Below are positions 1 to 10,263 of a stretch of DNA of 64,000 bases, in pieces. Below the pieces are notes generated by a model. The model saw only the letters and a program-made list of their open reading frames with translations, had not been told where the DNA came from and did no database searches. Position numbers and translations under genes: made by a program. Source of the stretch: an uncultured Thermoguttaceae bacterium (GTDB taxonomy: Bacteria > Planctomycetota > Planctomycetia > Pirellulales > Thermoguttaceae); contig CALKER010000007.1 of the NCBI GenBank assembly GCA_938084835.1, forward strand, positions 62,001 to 126,000, given 5' to 3'. Every line of letters begins with the position of its first letter. Position 1 is the first letter of the stretch.

Positions 1-645
1 ACTGTTTTCCGCGTGCTCGAAGCTCGCTCGGCGGAACCACCACCGGTGTGCCGGAGCCGTGTGGAAAACCTTATTATCGGCAATCTCGCCACTGCGGTCA
101 CCGCTGCCGCCGAGGAAGCCAAGCACCTTGGCTATCAGGTACTGACGCACGTGGCTGAGACGGCCGAGCCCTCCGCCGAAGAGGTTGCTTGCCAACTTGT
201 TGACGAACTCATCACTTTGGAGCATCGACCCGGCCCGGCGTGCCTCATTAGCGGCGGAGAACCAGTGGTCCGGCTCGTCGAAGCATCGCAACGCGGGCGC
301 GGTGGTAGAAATCAGCAGCTCGTTCTGGCGGCGCTTGATAAGCTTATCCGGCATCCACAATTCGACCAAACTTTCCCCAGGCCATTCGTCCTTCTTTCTG
401 GGGGAACGGATGGGGAAGACGGTCCCACCGATGCAGCCGGGGCGTGGATTGACCGAGCTATGGTGAAAGCCGTAGCGCGCAGCGGAAGCAACGTCACTGA
501 CTTTCTGCAGCGAAACGACGCCTATAGCTTTTTCGAGGAGTGGGGCACTCTCATAAAAACCGGACCGACTTATACAAACGTGGGCGACATTCGCGTGATT
601 CTGGTCTCGGCCAGAGATGGGTCAGAGGCGGCCGGAGATGAATGA
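1..645 (+). CDS. Glycerate 2-kinase (MOFRL family), C-terminal part
   Basis: The reading frame is open from the first base, so the gene starts before the window and only about 214 C-terminal residues are present. The segments GGRNQQLVLAAL, LSGGTDGEDGPTDAAGAW and TGPTYTNVGD are the conserved core of the MOFRL domain of GLYCTK-type glycerate kinases (also called hydroxypyruvate reductase/TtuD in older annotation). The enzyme phosphorylates glycerate with ATP in the cytoplasm, feeding lower glycolysis or photorespiration-like salvage. The N-terminal domain is outside the window. The stop lies 12 bp from the stop of the convergent gene that follows, with no obvious terminator hairpin between them. 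Family assignment is firm; the exact product (2- or 3-phosphoglycerate) cannot be read from sequence. Confidence 0.9.
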   Translation, partial: TVFRVLEARSAEPPPVCRSRVENLIIGNLATAVTAAAEEAKHLGYQVLTHVAETAEPSAEEVACQLVDELITLEHRPGPACLISGGEPVVRLVEASQRGRGGRNQQLVLAALDKLIRHPQFDQTFPRPFVLLSGGTDGEDGPTDAAGAWIDRAMVKAVARSGSNVTDFLQRNDAYSFFEEWGTLIKTGPTYTNVGDIRVILVSARDGSEAAGDE

Positions 646-657
646 CGGCTTTAGGTA

Positions 658-2847
658 TTAAGGCCCTCGGCGGGCGGGCGATCCCATGGCCGCCGGAGTG
701 CGGGTGGTCCGGCCTCGAGCCCGAGCCGCGCGGCCCCGACCGGTTTCGTACTCCATCATGTAATAATCTTCCGGCATCTCTGGGCCATAAACAGCTGTGG
801 CTTCCGGCCCGGTTGCCGCCGCTCGTCTCACCGGTTGCTCCGGCTCCTTAGCGTAGAGTTTGTATTCCATCTGGTGCGACAGCTCGTCGATAACAATCAA
901 AGTGCCGTTAGGATCCATAAGCAATAATTCGCCCGGTACCGTGAGGGTCGAATCGCTACGATGAAGTCGCTCCCCACCCCACATGTCCACTACAAGCATT
1001 TCGGTTTTGTAGAGGAACTTCTCTTCCTGCTCGGTCTTTTGAGGGGTGGTTCGGGCTGCGGCACCTGGCCGAGTCCCACTCGGCATGCCAGGCCCCATCA
1101 TTTCCTCCGGACTCGTGTACAGTTCCTCAAGCCCAGTCATTCCGTAAGGACTACCGCCGGGATAACCCGCCTGTGGGCGAAGACTTGTCTTGGCAATTGA
1201 CCCCTCCAAATTAGCCAATTGACCCCGGAACACGGTAAAGTCCTGATACGTTCGCAAGCCATCCTCTGCGCGGAAGGCCACCACAACCACATTGGCTGCT
1301 GGTTCCTGGAGCACAGTGGGGGCTGGTTTGACTGGCCCAGCCACGAGGCGTGCATCCATGGGCACCCACACGGGATCGGTGGCATCGCTCCACTGCGTTT
1401 CAAGCCAGGGCTGCTCAGCCAACTCGGGGCGTTCCAGATACTGCGGATCGAGCCCATAATTCGGATTAAAAAGCAACAGCTGTACGCGGTAAACGTATTG
1501 CTTGCCGGGCTCAACGGTGAAATCAAAGAAACGGAAAAGCTGATACTTGACTTCCAGTTGCGGTCTTGCCGCAGCCACTGATCCTGTTCCCGGAACACCT
1601 CCAACTGGGGGGGTGACGGGCTGACCGGGTGCGCCCACTCCCGGCTGCTGAGGGGTGGTTCCTTCCCCCGGTACGGGAATTCCTGGAAGCCCTGGAAGAT
1701 CTCCCAAAGGCGGTAAAATTTCCGCCCCCGGCCCACCGGCCATCGGTGTCAGAGGCATTCCCGGCCCCCCGGGAGCCGACAACCCGGGCATGGTCATACC
1801 CGGAACGCCTGGGCCGGGATAACCTGTCTCGGCATAGGTCTCCGACATTTCAGGATAGGATCCGGGATAGCCCGAACCACCCAGATAACCTGGCCCACCC
1901 GGATAACCTGGCCCACCCGGATAACCCGGTCCACCCGGATAACCGGCGGGCATTCCAGGGTAAGCTGCCATTTCGCCGGGATAACCAGTAGCTCCAGGGG
2001 CACCAGGAACCCCCCGCATAGCTGCGGCCAAGGGAATTTCCGGCGGAAAAGCCACTTCCGACCCCCAACTTTCCCCCACACGCGGACCAAGCGGGAATAC
2101 CATGGAGATAGCCCCAGGGGCGCTTCGCGGCACATATGCCGGATGAACCACTTCCGGTGACATGCCACGCCATAGGCGGCAAAAGTGCCATATCATCAAT
2201 CGGGGATCGATTCGCACCCATCGAAGTTGCCCCGTTTGGGACCGCAGGTCGATCTCCGCCCGTTCTACCCAGTAATGACCATACAAGGGGTAATCCCGCT
2301 GGGGATCCCGATAAATCGCTTCTTTGAACGCCTCCTGGTAGGCCTCGATCTGGCGGGCGATGGGAATCAAGCCCGTGACCACCACCCACCGTTGCCCCCG
2401 GGTGGGGTTGGCTGCCTGGGCCGCACTCGTGGGCGGAGCCGAAGGATCAAGCATGGTGAAGACACCATTGCCCGCCACGGCCCGGATTTTTTCCAACCCG
2501 TAGACAGGCGGCTCTCCCCGAAGCCCTTTACGCTCCCACAAGGGAGGATCCCACAACACGGGGTGGCGATAATACCTGTCGTCGATTTTGTCGCGGATTC
2601 GACGCGCAATGGCCACGTAATCGGTCGGCTGCACGGCCAGCGAAGGCACACTTTGCTCAATGTGTTGCTGAGCACTTTGAGCATCGGCCCGCAACTGTTC
2701 CGGCGTGAAGTCGACCGTATTGCCCGCCGAGACCACCGTCCGGATCAGGCACGAGAGAAATACTAGTCCCACAACCCCAACGGCAAGTTTTTCCCCGTGA
2801 TGAATCAAAAAGTCACGCACCAGAGATAAATCGAATTTCCCCTTCAT
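658..2847 (-). CDS. Single-pass membrane protein with Gly-Tyr-Pro-Gly repeats, third gene of PilM operon
   Basis: A 729-aa protein. I chose the ATG at 2847 because GGAGCTGGAACTA precedes it; the upstream in-frame extension would overlap the preceding gene. Residues 1-20 are polar, about 21-40 form one transmembrane helix, and the rest should be periplasmic. The middle is low complexity, with repeated GYPGGP units (about residues 290-360) and further Pro/Gly-rich sequence. Two better ordered blocks flank it. I recognise no named domain. Position downstream of a PilM-PilN fusion and another single-pass protein suggests a PilO/PilP-like role in an inner-membrane assembly platform; that is inference from order and topology only. 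The 115 bp separating it from the gene upstream fits one operon. Confidence 0.8.
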   Translation of the reverse strand: MKGKFDLSLVRDFLIHHGEKLAVGVVGLVFLSCLIRTVVSAGNTVDFTPEQLRADAQSAQQHIEQSVPSLAVQPTDYVAIARRIRDKIDDRYYRHPVLWDPPLWERKGLRGEPPVYGLEKIRAVAGNGVFTMLDPSAPPTSAAQAANPTRGQRWVVVTGLIPIARQIEAYQEAFKEAIYRDPQRDYPLYGHYWVERAEIDLRSQTGQLRWVRIDPRLMIWHFCRLWRGMSPEVVHPAYVPRSAPGAISMVFPLGPRVGESWGSEVAFPPEIPLAAAMRGVPGAPGATGYPGEMAAYPGMPAGYPGGPGYPGGPGYPGGPGYLGGSGYPGSYPEMSETYAETGYPGPGVPGMTMPGLSAPGGPGMPLTPMAGGPGAEILPPLGDLPGLPGIPVPGEGTTPQQPGVGAPGQPVTPPVGGVPGTGSVAAARPQLEVKYQLFRFFDFTVEPGKQYVYRVQLLLFNPNYGLDPQYLERPELAEQPWLETQWSDATDPVWVPMDARLVAGPVKPAPTVLQEPAANVVVVAFRAEDGLRTYQDFTVFRGQLANLEGSIAKTSLRPQAGYPGGSPYGMTGLEELYTSPEEMMGPGMPSGTRPGAAARTTPQKTEQEEKFLYKTEMLVVDMWGGERLHRSDSTLTVPGELLLMDPNGTLIVIDELSHQMEYKLYAKEPEQPVRRAAATGPEATAVYGPEMPEDYYMMEYETGRGRAARARGRTTRTPAAMGSPARRGP

Positions 2848-2962
2848 TAGTTCCAGCTCCGGGGCCCGGTAACTTGCGGTTTGTGAACCATCGTAGCTTT
2901 CACATGTATGTGTACGACTTTCGTCGTATTTTCCGTGGGCGAGGCCGGATCCACCTAGCCCC

Positions 2963-4987
2963 TTACGGAGTCGGCGCCGGAGGACCCGGGGAAACACCAG
3001 GAGGCATAGCCTGGGGCAGCGGTTGTGGGCTCGGTGATTGCCCCTCTAAACCCCACGGTGGAGCAGCCGATGAAGCCGGAGGGGCTCCTAACGGTGGAAC
3101 TGCTGGGGGCACCCCACCGGGCTGCAATCCACCAGGCGACACTTCGCCTGGCGGTACTCCAGGAGGCTGCTGCCCCGCTGCCGCCGGTGCGCCTTCCGGT
3201 GGAGTCGCCGCTCCCCCCGCCGCTGGTGGGGCCTGCGGCTGAGCCATCGAACTTAAGGCTTCTTCCAGGCTTGGCATTCCCACGGCTCCTGGCGCTTCTG
3301 CTTCACCCAATTTACCTACTTTGCTCCTTTCAGGCGGATTAAAGATGAAGATGATTCCGGCAACCTCCACGGGCAAATCCACCGACCCTGTGTCGCCGGT
3401 AGTACGACTTGCCGTGTCTCCGTAACCGGGGGTAACGTAAGTCTCAGTGCCTCCGGGATAGGTTTCAGCCCCGCCATACGGCCCCATGGCCCCAAGACCA
3501 CCGGCGGTTGGCCCCATCATACTTCCCATACCGGGATAAGCACTCCCGACGGGGCCTGTCATGGTCCCCAGGTTCACCTGCCGGCCCTGCCCTGGTCGAA
3601 GGCTAACGGCCCGCACTTGCACTGGCATAGGCGAATTCGCACAGTTGACAAGCAGGCGCGGAATCCGACGCTGATCCATATAAAGGAGCATTCGCACCGG
3701 CATCATTTTGAATTCGGCAAAAGGATGGGGCTCATCGGCCCGCAAGGGCTTTCCTTCTTTGTCAACATATCGGAAATGAGTCAATCGCTGACGAATCATC
3801 TCCTCCTGTGACCGCGGGGCCGCTGCTGCCGGAGCAGGCATCCCTGGCGCCATCATCCCGCCTTCGGGACCCCCCTCGGCTCCGTAGTAATCCCCCGGAT
3901 AATAACCCGTGGAACCCATCCCCAGCATCATCGATCCGCCCATTGGCATCCCCGGCATGGTCATCATCCCGCCTAGCCCCCCGGGACTTCCCATGCCTGG
4001 CCCCGCGCCGGGGGCACCTGCCGACGCGGCGAACATCGTAGCCCCAAAGAGCCGACTTTGCGCCGCCACGAGCGAGACTGCCGCCTCCTGGCCTATCTGC
4101 AAACTTTCAATCCGTTTAATTGGGGCATTGTAATAGCTGGTTGCCCCAGCATTGGTCTCGCGGATAATCCACAAAAGTGCTTCGTAAACCCAAAGGTTCT
4201 CCTGTGCAAGTCGAACCTCGAAAGTCGTTGGGGTCGTGGGCCAATCAAATTGTGCACGAATTCGCTGGAGGTCTTGAAGATTCCATTCCACGGTCCCAAT
4301 ACGATCGTCCCTTGGTCCCGTGCGGGCTGTGCTCCCCACCGTACTCCCCGTATATGCCGTCTCTCCGACATATTCTGACTCCACACCCGCGTACGTGGCA
4401 GCTCCCCGATAACCAGTGCCGTAGGTGGTAACCCTGCCGGCCGAACTCCGCTCAAACGGATCCTCCTTCAACGGCCGGCCATGCTCATCCCTCATGATTT
4501 GGCCTTGTGCATCCCGCTTGGGAGGGAGACGCAAGTCGATGATGTCGTACCATTCGGGGAAGTGATTTTTGATGAAGTATTGGTAAATCTCACGATATTG
4601 CACGGGGATTTCGTCGTCGGGCCCCAGCGAGTTGATTACATTCAGAAACTCAGCTCCCAATTGCCGTGGCCACTGGTTGCGTTCGCGCTGATCACGATAA
4701 AGCTCCTCCCATGCACGATAAACGATATCGATAAGCCGCCTGTGCTCTTGTCGGATAGCGGTGATGACCCGGGTGTTCGGATGATCCGCAACACTGCGCA
4801 CCTTTATGACCTGTTCACGAGCTTGTTGCAGCTGCGAACGCCTTTCTTCAGTGGCCCGCGCGAGCCGACTACTGGCCACAAACCAAAAAACCGTGCCTAT
4901 TGCCACCGCCAAAGCGCAGAGAATCCAAAAATGGTACTTCACCAAAAGTACCAGAATCTGTCGCAGCTGAGCGTTGAAGTTATTCAT
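2963..4987 (-). CDS. Single-pass inner-membrane protein, second gene of PilM operon (PilO-like position)
   Basis: A 674-aa protein. The ATG at 4987 is preceded by GAGGGTGAACTTC, a good ribosome binding site; a TTG seven codons upstream has no comparable signal. A short cytoplasmic tail (MNNFNAQLRQ), a hydrophobic helix at about residues 11-40 and then a charged, probably coiled stretch (ATEERRSQLQQAREQV) resemble the topology of PilO/GspM. The middle (about 330-400) and the C-terminal 100 residues are Gly/Met/Pro-rich and likely disordered. No catalytic motif is visible. It lies between the PilM-PilN fusion and another single-pass protein on the same strand, which supports a structural role in the same membrane complex. 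Homology to PilO is not demonstrated. Confidence 0.8.
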   Translation of the reverse strand: MNNFNAQLRQILVLLVKYHFWILCALAVAIGTVFWFVASSRLARATEERRSQLQQAREQVIKVRSVADHPNTRVITAIRQEHRRLIDIVYRAWEELYRDQRERNQWPRQLGAEFLNVINSLGPDDEIPVQYREIYQYFIKNHFPEWYDIIDLRLPPKRDAQGQIMRDEHGRPLKEDPFERSSAGRVTTYGTGYRGAATYAGVESEYVGETAYTGSTVGSTARTGPRDDRIGTVEWNLQDLQRIRAQFDWPTTPTTFEVRLAQENLWVYEALLWIIRETNAGATSYYNAPIKRIESLQIGQEAAVSLVAAQSRLFGATMFAASAGAPGAGPGMGSPGGLGGMMTMPGMPMGGSMMLGMGSTGYYPGDYYGAEGGPEGGMMAPGMPAPAAAAPRSQEEMIRQRLTHFRYVDKEGKPLRADEPHPFAEFKMMPVRMLLYMDQRRIPRLLVNCANSPMPVQVRAVSLRPGQGRQVNLGTMTGPVGSAYPGMGSMMGPTAGGLGAMGPYGGAETYPGGTETYVTPGYGDTASRTTGDTGSVDLPVEVAGIIFIFNPPERSKVGKLGEAEAPGAVGMPSLEEALSSMAQPQAPPAAGGAATPPEGAPAAAGQQPPGVPPGEVSPGGLQPGGVPPAVPPLGAPPASSAAPPWGLEGQSPSPQPLPQAMPPGVSPGPPAPTP

Positions 4988-5425
4988 GAAGTTCACCCTC
5001 AGCGACAATATGTTGCTCGGGAATATTGCCTCCGTTGTTTCCGAGCTCTACCGTGCCCAAGCGGACAAATCCAGCGCTAGATGCTGGCAGACGGCTTGAG
5101 ACCTTGCTTACCTGCCCTCTCCTCTTCATCGCCTCGCCGTCGCGGCCAGACCGGATTTATTAGCCTGCGCCCCCACCCCCCGGAGAAGTGTTGGCACTCG
5201 GCCCAGCCCCCTTGCGCCCGGGGCTTACCCCCATCCGGAGAAGCGGATCATATCCCAGATCGCCTCTTTAAATTCCTTACGGTGAAAAACGGTTATCAAA
5301 GAACTCCAACAGCTAGGCCTATGCCCTTGGCCACCTCTTCCCGAGGCGATGCGGTGATTTCATGCGTCAACGGGCTAATCCTCGCGAGAACCGAAGTCTT
5401 CGCCAGGATCCAAGCCGCCAGTCGC
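4988..5425 (-). other. 438-bp spacer within the pil-like operon
   Basis: There is no convincing gene on either strand; a long plus-strand frame running through here into the PilM gene is antisense shadow. Two GC-rich copies of a CCCCCA...CCGGAGAAG motif lie near 5171-5188 and 5228-5243, 55 bp apart. The spacer is long for an operon, so a second promoter is possible but I cannot point to one. Confidence 0.4.
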
Positions 5426-8005
5426 TCAAGGGGCTACGGCACCTTCCGGCGGCCGAGGGGCCAATTCGAGCGAAGCCGCGCCCGCTGGTGGCTGTTGCTG
5501 TACCGGAGCTTCAACCGGCCCAAGCGGCGCTACCCCCACGCCGGGTGGCGTGGCCTGGGTCGTGCCCAAAGGGGACATCGGAACGGCCGATTCCTGCCCG
5601 CCCCCTCCTGCTCCGGCCGGACCCGGTTGCAGCATCGGCTGCGTCGCATCTGCCGGCGAGGACGGGACGATCGGCTGCGGACCTACCTGACCTGCAGCTG
5701 GCACCGTTCCTGGAATAGGGCCAGTAGCTGGCGCCGGCCCGGTTGCCGGAGCGCGCTCCATGGCCTGAGTCGCCCCCATCGCCCCCCCCATGGCAGCTGC
5801 TTGTTCTGCCTCCTTTTGCCGCTTTCTTTCGTGCCGCTCCCGAGCCGACACCGGCTGCCAAGCGAATTGGACCACAAAATCAAATCGGCGCAGAACTATT
5901 GAAAGGTCCTCCGGCCGAGTTGACGTCCCTGGTCGTCTGACGGTGCCTGAGGACGGACCGAAGCGACCTCGTCCGACGGTGGCCCACGTCCCCGCATAAG
6001 TTTCCCCAGAACTGCTCTCCGAATAACCCGGCCCCAGCACCTCGGCACCCATACCTCTGCCAAAGCGAGCCGTCGGCGGTTGTATTCGCACTTCGTAAGG
6101 CCGGCCCGGGTTGATTAACACGGGATAACCGATCCCTAGCTCTTCCATCGTCACCCATTCCACCCCCGGCTCATCCACTTTGGGAAGAAGGACCCGGCCG
6201 GTTTGCAGGTTGCGAATGAGTGTTTCGCGAACGTACTGAGCTCCTTGAACGGCGCCCGCGGTGGGCATGTTGTGATAGTGGTATCCGGTCAGCTGAATGA
6301 CGTAACCCGGTCCGGACGGTCCCGAAGCGGGATTTGCCCCCCCGGCTGCCGGCAAACCCCCGGCACCCAAAGTCCCTAAACTGCCCCCCAACTCCGGTAC
6401 TGAACCTCCTTGAAGAGTCCCCGCCGGCTGCGAGCCACTTGTACCCACCGGCTGATACCATTGCGACACGAGGCTAAACCACCGGCTTAAATCCGGCATA
6501 TATTGGCTTTCGATGTTGACGATGTGCATCTCGTTGCGTCGTTCTATTTCCTCCGGTTTCCGATCCTCTGGATCGCGCGGGAGGCACTCGTTAATGGCCC
6601 GCAAAAGCTCAAGCCACTGGAGTCGACCTTCAACATGTCCCACCAAATTTTGACCCACTTGATCTGTAGCCTTGAACTCGTTTTCGGCCGCCATCTTTTC
6701 CTGCTGGAGCGATTGCGATGTCTTGACCACTTGAGCAGCCTGCTGTTCGGCCTCGGCATACCGCTGCGGTGCCATCACCCCTAAAGCCCGCGAATAACCG
6801 AGAAATGTAAACGAAAATCCTAACAGAAGGACCGCCGCTGCCGCCACAGCCCACGGCTTTTTCGAGCGAATTAGCCGCTCTTGAATCACTTCCCGCGGCA
6901 AAAGATTGGTCTCAATCCGCCCTTTACCCAAGGCCTGAACGCCCAAACCGTAACAGACGGCAAAGGTGAGTATGTTCTCCTGAAAAGTGGGCGACTGGAC
7001 CACCTCCGGGCCCACCAAGCCGCGGAAACTGCTGATGTCAACCAGTTCGTAACCCAAACTTGTACTCAAATAGCGCCGCAATCCGGGCAACTTCATCGCG
7101 TTACCCAAGGCGATGAAGTACCGAATTTCCGCCGTGCGGTTGATACTGCTGAAGTAGTTGATCGACCGGTGAAGCTCGGTCAGTAAATCATTAAATACCG
7201 GTCGCATTGCCTGAAAAACTGCCCGCGGGTCCTCCGCTGCCGATGTATTCCGTTTGATGTGTTCCGCCTTGGCAAATGTCAATTTCAGCTCTTTGGTCAG
7301 GGCCCGCGTAAAGTGATTGCCGCCTATAGGTACACTGCGTTGCCACACGCGAAACCCGTTAGTGATCACAAGATCACTGGCATCCGTGCCCATGGACAAG
7401 ATGACATAAAATGGCGGCGGATTATCCGGATCGTATTCCGCATCGGAGGGAAGCTCGTCCCATCGTTCGAACACCAAAAAATTGTAAAGCGCCAGAGGAG
7501 ACAGCTGGACTATATCGGCCTCGATTCCCACGGCTGCCAGCGGTTGCAAGGCGCGATAGACCTGGTCACGCTTCATGGCAAAAAGGCCAATTTCCGCTTC
7601 CGCTACAAAGCCCTCTTCCTCAATTCCTCCTCGCATCCGCTGATATGACCACACCACTTCATCCAGCGAGAAGGGAATTTGCTGGCGAGCTTCATATCGC
7701 ACAATGTCCGGAATGCGCTTGGCCTCCACCGGAGGCAACTTGATGAATCGCGCCAGTCCGCTTTGGCCCGGCACACTGATGGCTACCCGCTGCCGACGAA
7801 GGTTATTTCGCGAGACCAGCTGCTTAAGGGCATCGCCCAAAATCTCCGCAACCTCAGCCCCAGGCTGAGTCAACACTTTGGGATACTCAATGTAATCGAA
7901 CGCCTCCACCCGGATTTGGTCCGACCGGTCTCCCGGAGCACATCGAAGTGCCTTTAAAGACGCGTTCCCAACATCTAAACACCAAACGGCCTCGCTCTTC
8001 GGCAT
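5426..8005 (-). CDS. pilM: PilM-PilN fusion protein (type IV pilus/type II secretion platform)
   Basis: An 859-aa protein starting at an ATG preceded by GAGGATCCTCGTC. Residues 1-360 are an actin-like PilM domain: LDVGNASLKAL (10-20) is the phosphate-1 loop, followed by RYEARQQIPFSLDEV (103-117) and the typical GGNHFTRAL (228-236). A NLLP motif at 367-370, a transmembrane helix at about 385-405 and a following helical region match the start and topology of PilN. The two normally separate proteins are therefore fused. The C-terminal 350 residues include a long Pro/Gly/Ala/Gln-rich tail. In other bacteria PilM binds the cytoplasmic tail of PilN; here that contact would be covalent. Two single-pass proteins follow in the operon. 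No PilB/PilT ATPase, pilin or secretin is encoded in the window. Confidence 0.88.
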   Translation of the reverse strand: MPKSEAVWCLDVGNASLKALRCAPGDRSDQIRVEAFDYIEYPKVLTQPGAEVAEILGDALKQLVSRNNLRRQRVAISVPGQSGLARFIKLPPVEAKRIPDIVRYEARQQIPFSLDEVVWSYQRMRGGIEEEGFVAEAEIGLFAMKRDQVYRALQPLAAVGIEADIVQLSPLALYNFLVFERWDELPSDAEYDPDNPPPFYVILSMGTDASDLVITNGFRVWQRSVPIGGNHFTRALTKELKLTFAKAEHIKRNTSAAEDPRAVFQAMRPVFNDLLTELHRSINYFSSINRTAEIRYFIALGNAMKLPGLRRYLSTSLGYELVDISSFRGLVGPEVVQSPTFQENILTFAVCYGLGVQALGKGRIETNLLPREVIQERLIRSKKPWAVAAAAVLLLGFSFTFLGYSRALGVMAPQRYAEAEQQAAQVVKTSQSLQQEKMAAENEFKATDQVGQNLVGHVEGRLQWLELLRAINECLPRDPEDRKPEEIERRNEMHIVNIESQYMPDLSRWFSLVSQWYQPVGTSGSQPAGTLQGGSVPELGGSLGTLGAGGLPAAGGANPASGPSGPGYVIQLTGYHYHNMPTAGAVQGAQYVRETLIRNLQTGRVLLPKVDEPGVEWVTMEELGIGYPVLINPGRPYEVRIQPPTARFGRGMGAEVLGPGYSESSSGETYAGTWATVGRGRFGPSSGTVRRPGTSTRPEDLSIVLRRFDFVVQFAWQPVSARERHERKRQKEAEQAAAMGGAMGATQAMERAPATGPAPATGPIPGTVPAAGQVGPQPIVPSSPADATQPMLQPGPAGAGGGGQESAVPMSPLGTTQATPPGVGVAPLGPVEAPVQQQPPAGAASLELAPRPPEGAVAP

Positions 8006-9647
8006 GACGAGGATCCTCTGGGCGAAAGATCTGAGTTTTCAAAAAAGCCATACAATCTCGAACAGTGGCACCGACCCTTAACGGCAAGTGCTTTAATGTG
8101 CGCACTCTGGGCATATTTTGGCCACACTAGTCACAATGTCAGTCTATCCCTAAAGACCACCCTATGTCAACCAAATCCCACTTCCTTGACAAAAATGCCG
8201 AATTTGCGACGAAAAATCTTCCAGGACACATTGGACGCCGGGTTGACTTTTTCCAACAATCACCTGCCTCATCAGCCATGCAAGTGATTTCCCCAGGGAC
8301 CTACCCTGACACGTCACGTTTAAAAGCGTCGAAAACGATTACCCACACTCAAACTCTTCACGTCGTTCCTTAAAAGCGCTTCGCCCACGCACAGGCTGGC
8401 AGAGCGACCTGCATTACGTAGGGGATTTTTATAGTCCGCAAGCTTGCGGTTCCGTTCCGTGAGCAAGACCGTACCTTTTGTAGCCCAGCCCCAACAGCAT
8501 ATTGCCCACAATCGAGTCCCTCGCAGCCTCCCAGCCGAGCGCACCCAACGCCCGCCTAGGACAAACTTTAGTCGCAGACTTTCGAACAACGGTGGCGCTT
8601 TTGTTGAATGTTTTGCGCCAGCGGGTCGGTTGAGGAATCTCGCGTCGCAGCGACACAACTGCCTTGCCCCATTGTGTTAGAGGCGGAAAAAACCATTCGC
8701 AGTTCCCCACTATGCTTAAAAAGAGGCCCCAACCGGTAACCCCTCCTCAGGGCCACCTCCCATTTCCCCTCCCGCGAAAACTCCGGTTCCTACGGCCTTG
8801 CCGATTCCTGCGGCATTTACGAGCTTCTTCTCCAAAGTCTAGTTACGATTTGGAGGTAGGAGCAAACGTCCTGCTTTTTCCCGCTGCCGCGATCGAGGAA
8901 TTAGCTGCCCAGCCACAGTGTCTTCTTTCCTGCCGAAAGTTAAAAATCGCTCTCTTTGCACATCGCGAGGGAAGTTTGAAATATGAAAAACAGGCTCCCC
9001 TGGGGATTTTTCCTGCAAAATCGGGAGGAAACCTGAAATCCATCCCCCGCCCAGCCTTGGGGATTTCTCTCCTTAGAGCGGGCCGGTCCGGCCATGTTTT
9101 GATTTTTGAAGAAGCGGACGCGCGTTTCCGGACCTTTCCTGCCTTAGCGAGCCTCCGTCGTAGCGGATGGTGGGTGTCTGCTAACCCACCGGCCGGCTCA
9201 GACTCCGCCAGGCTTCTCTGCACAAAACTAAAAATTGACTGGTAATTGGCCCCACGGAATGACTAACATGCTGGGTTCGGTACCCCTTCTTCTGACCGAA
9301 AAGCAACTCGCCGTTTATTTAAAAGCAATTTGCGACATATCTATCAGTCAGTTCTTTGGGGTGAAAGAGTGCTTGTCTATCAGGTCTCGGCAGTGAATTA
9401 GTAGTTACGGGTTATATTAGATTTCCCCAATAGATGTAATTCCGACGAGGTAGTTCAAAAAGTTGACGCCATTTCTGGGCAGTCGCGGTTAACCTTTGCC
9501 TAAGGAAAAGCGGTAAACATCGCGACCGAGGGATCAGAGGGATCATTATGAAAGCTTCCCACACCAAAAAGGTGCTCAGGACAAAATTTGCAAACGTCTT
9601 CCAAAGTTCGCCAACGCATTTTTCGCATCCACGATTGATGTTTGGTA

Positions 9648-9858
9648 TTCGGACCATTCTTTCTGGGGGATGATCATTCTGACCGAGAGGTTTAGAGGAT
9701 GTGTCCAATTCCGCCCAATTTGTATAAGGAATGAGTGCCGGCTGGGGCGAAACATCTTGGCCAATCATGTTTCGACCAATTTGTGTGCAAAATGAGCCAT
9801 TTTTACCCCCCAGCAAGTAGGGAAGAGGAGTTCCGACCAGATTAGTGAGGGGAATGAC
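9648..9858. repeat. Four degenerate 28-bp repeats at 61-bp period
   Basis: Copies begin at 9648, 9709, 9770 and 9831, each exactly 61 bp apart. The first three stay in register over 28 bp around TTCCGACCAATTTGTGTG followed by a GGRAATGA-type end; the fourth has a 1-bp shift near its end. The 33-bp intervals between copies do not resemble each other, so this is repeat-spacer geometry rather than a 61-bp tandem duplication. No cas gene is near. A decayed CRISPR-like array is the best reading. Possible further copies near 9953 and 10012 are too weak to count. Confidence 0.5.
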
Positions 9859-10120
9859 CCCTAATGCTAGCCTGGGTTTATCCTAAACACAGTAATACTG
9901 TCGACTATGCCAGTATAAAATCCGGGGTTGATTGCGAGCCCATTTACTAGGGGGACCATTGCAAGTCCATGCACAAGATTGCTTTAGGAATCCATGGCCT
10001 AAATCACTTGGCCACCGAATTATGCAAAACCGGAGGTCAAAAAATTCGAGCTCCCTAGCTCAACCTACTGGTTTTTGCCGGCCTGCGGAGGCGAAGAGCA
10101 TGCCTTTTTTCCTAAAAGTT

Positions 10121-10210
10121 TGGGCCTCCCCGTCCCGAGGAGGAACCTTTCGAGCAGTACCCAAGCGAGTCGAGTTGCCCTTTGCCTCCCGGTTCCGGGG
10201 AGCGGCCTAT
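10121..10210. repeat. Pair of related 30-bp segments 60 bp apart
   Basis: Segments starting at 10121 and 10181 match at about 21 of 30 positions with a shared GCCTCCC core. Each can fold: CCTCC with GGAGG in the first, CTCCCGG with CCGGGGAG in the second. They lie in the same gap as the four-copy array but have a different sequence. Confidence 0.35.
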
Positions 10211-10263
10211 TCACTAAAGCATCAACAATGAGTTGGAAAATAAAGCACGAACACTGAGCGGCA

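Noticed and set aside
5081..5902. Long plus-strand open frame (273 codons)
   Set aside because: It is mostly antisense to the Pro/Gly-rich tail of the PilM-PilN gene, has no domain and no ribosome binding site. GC-rich low-complexity coding often opens the opposite strand.
8664..9245. 193-codon plus-strand frame in the 8-10.7 kb gap
   Set aside because: No recognisable domain, no good start signal, composition unlike neighbouring proteins and overlapped by a minus-strand frame of similar size.
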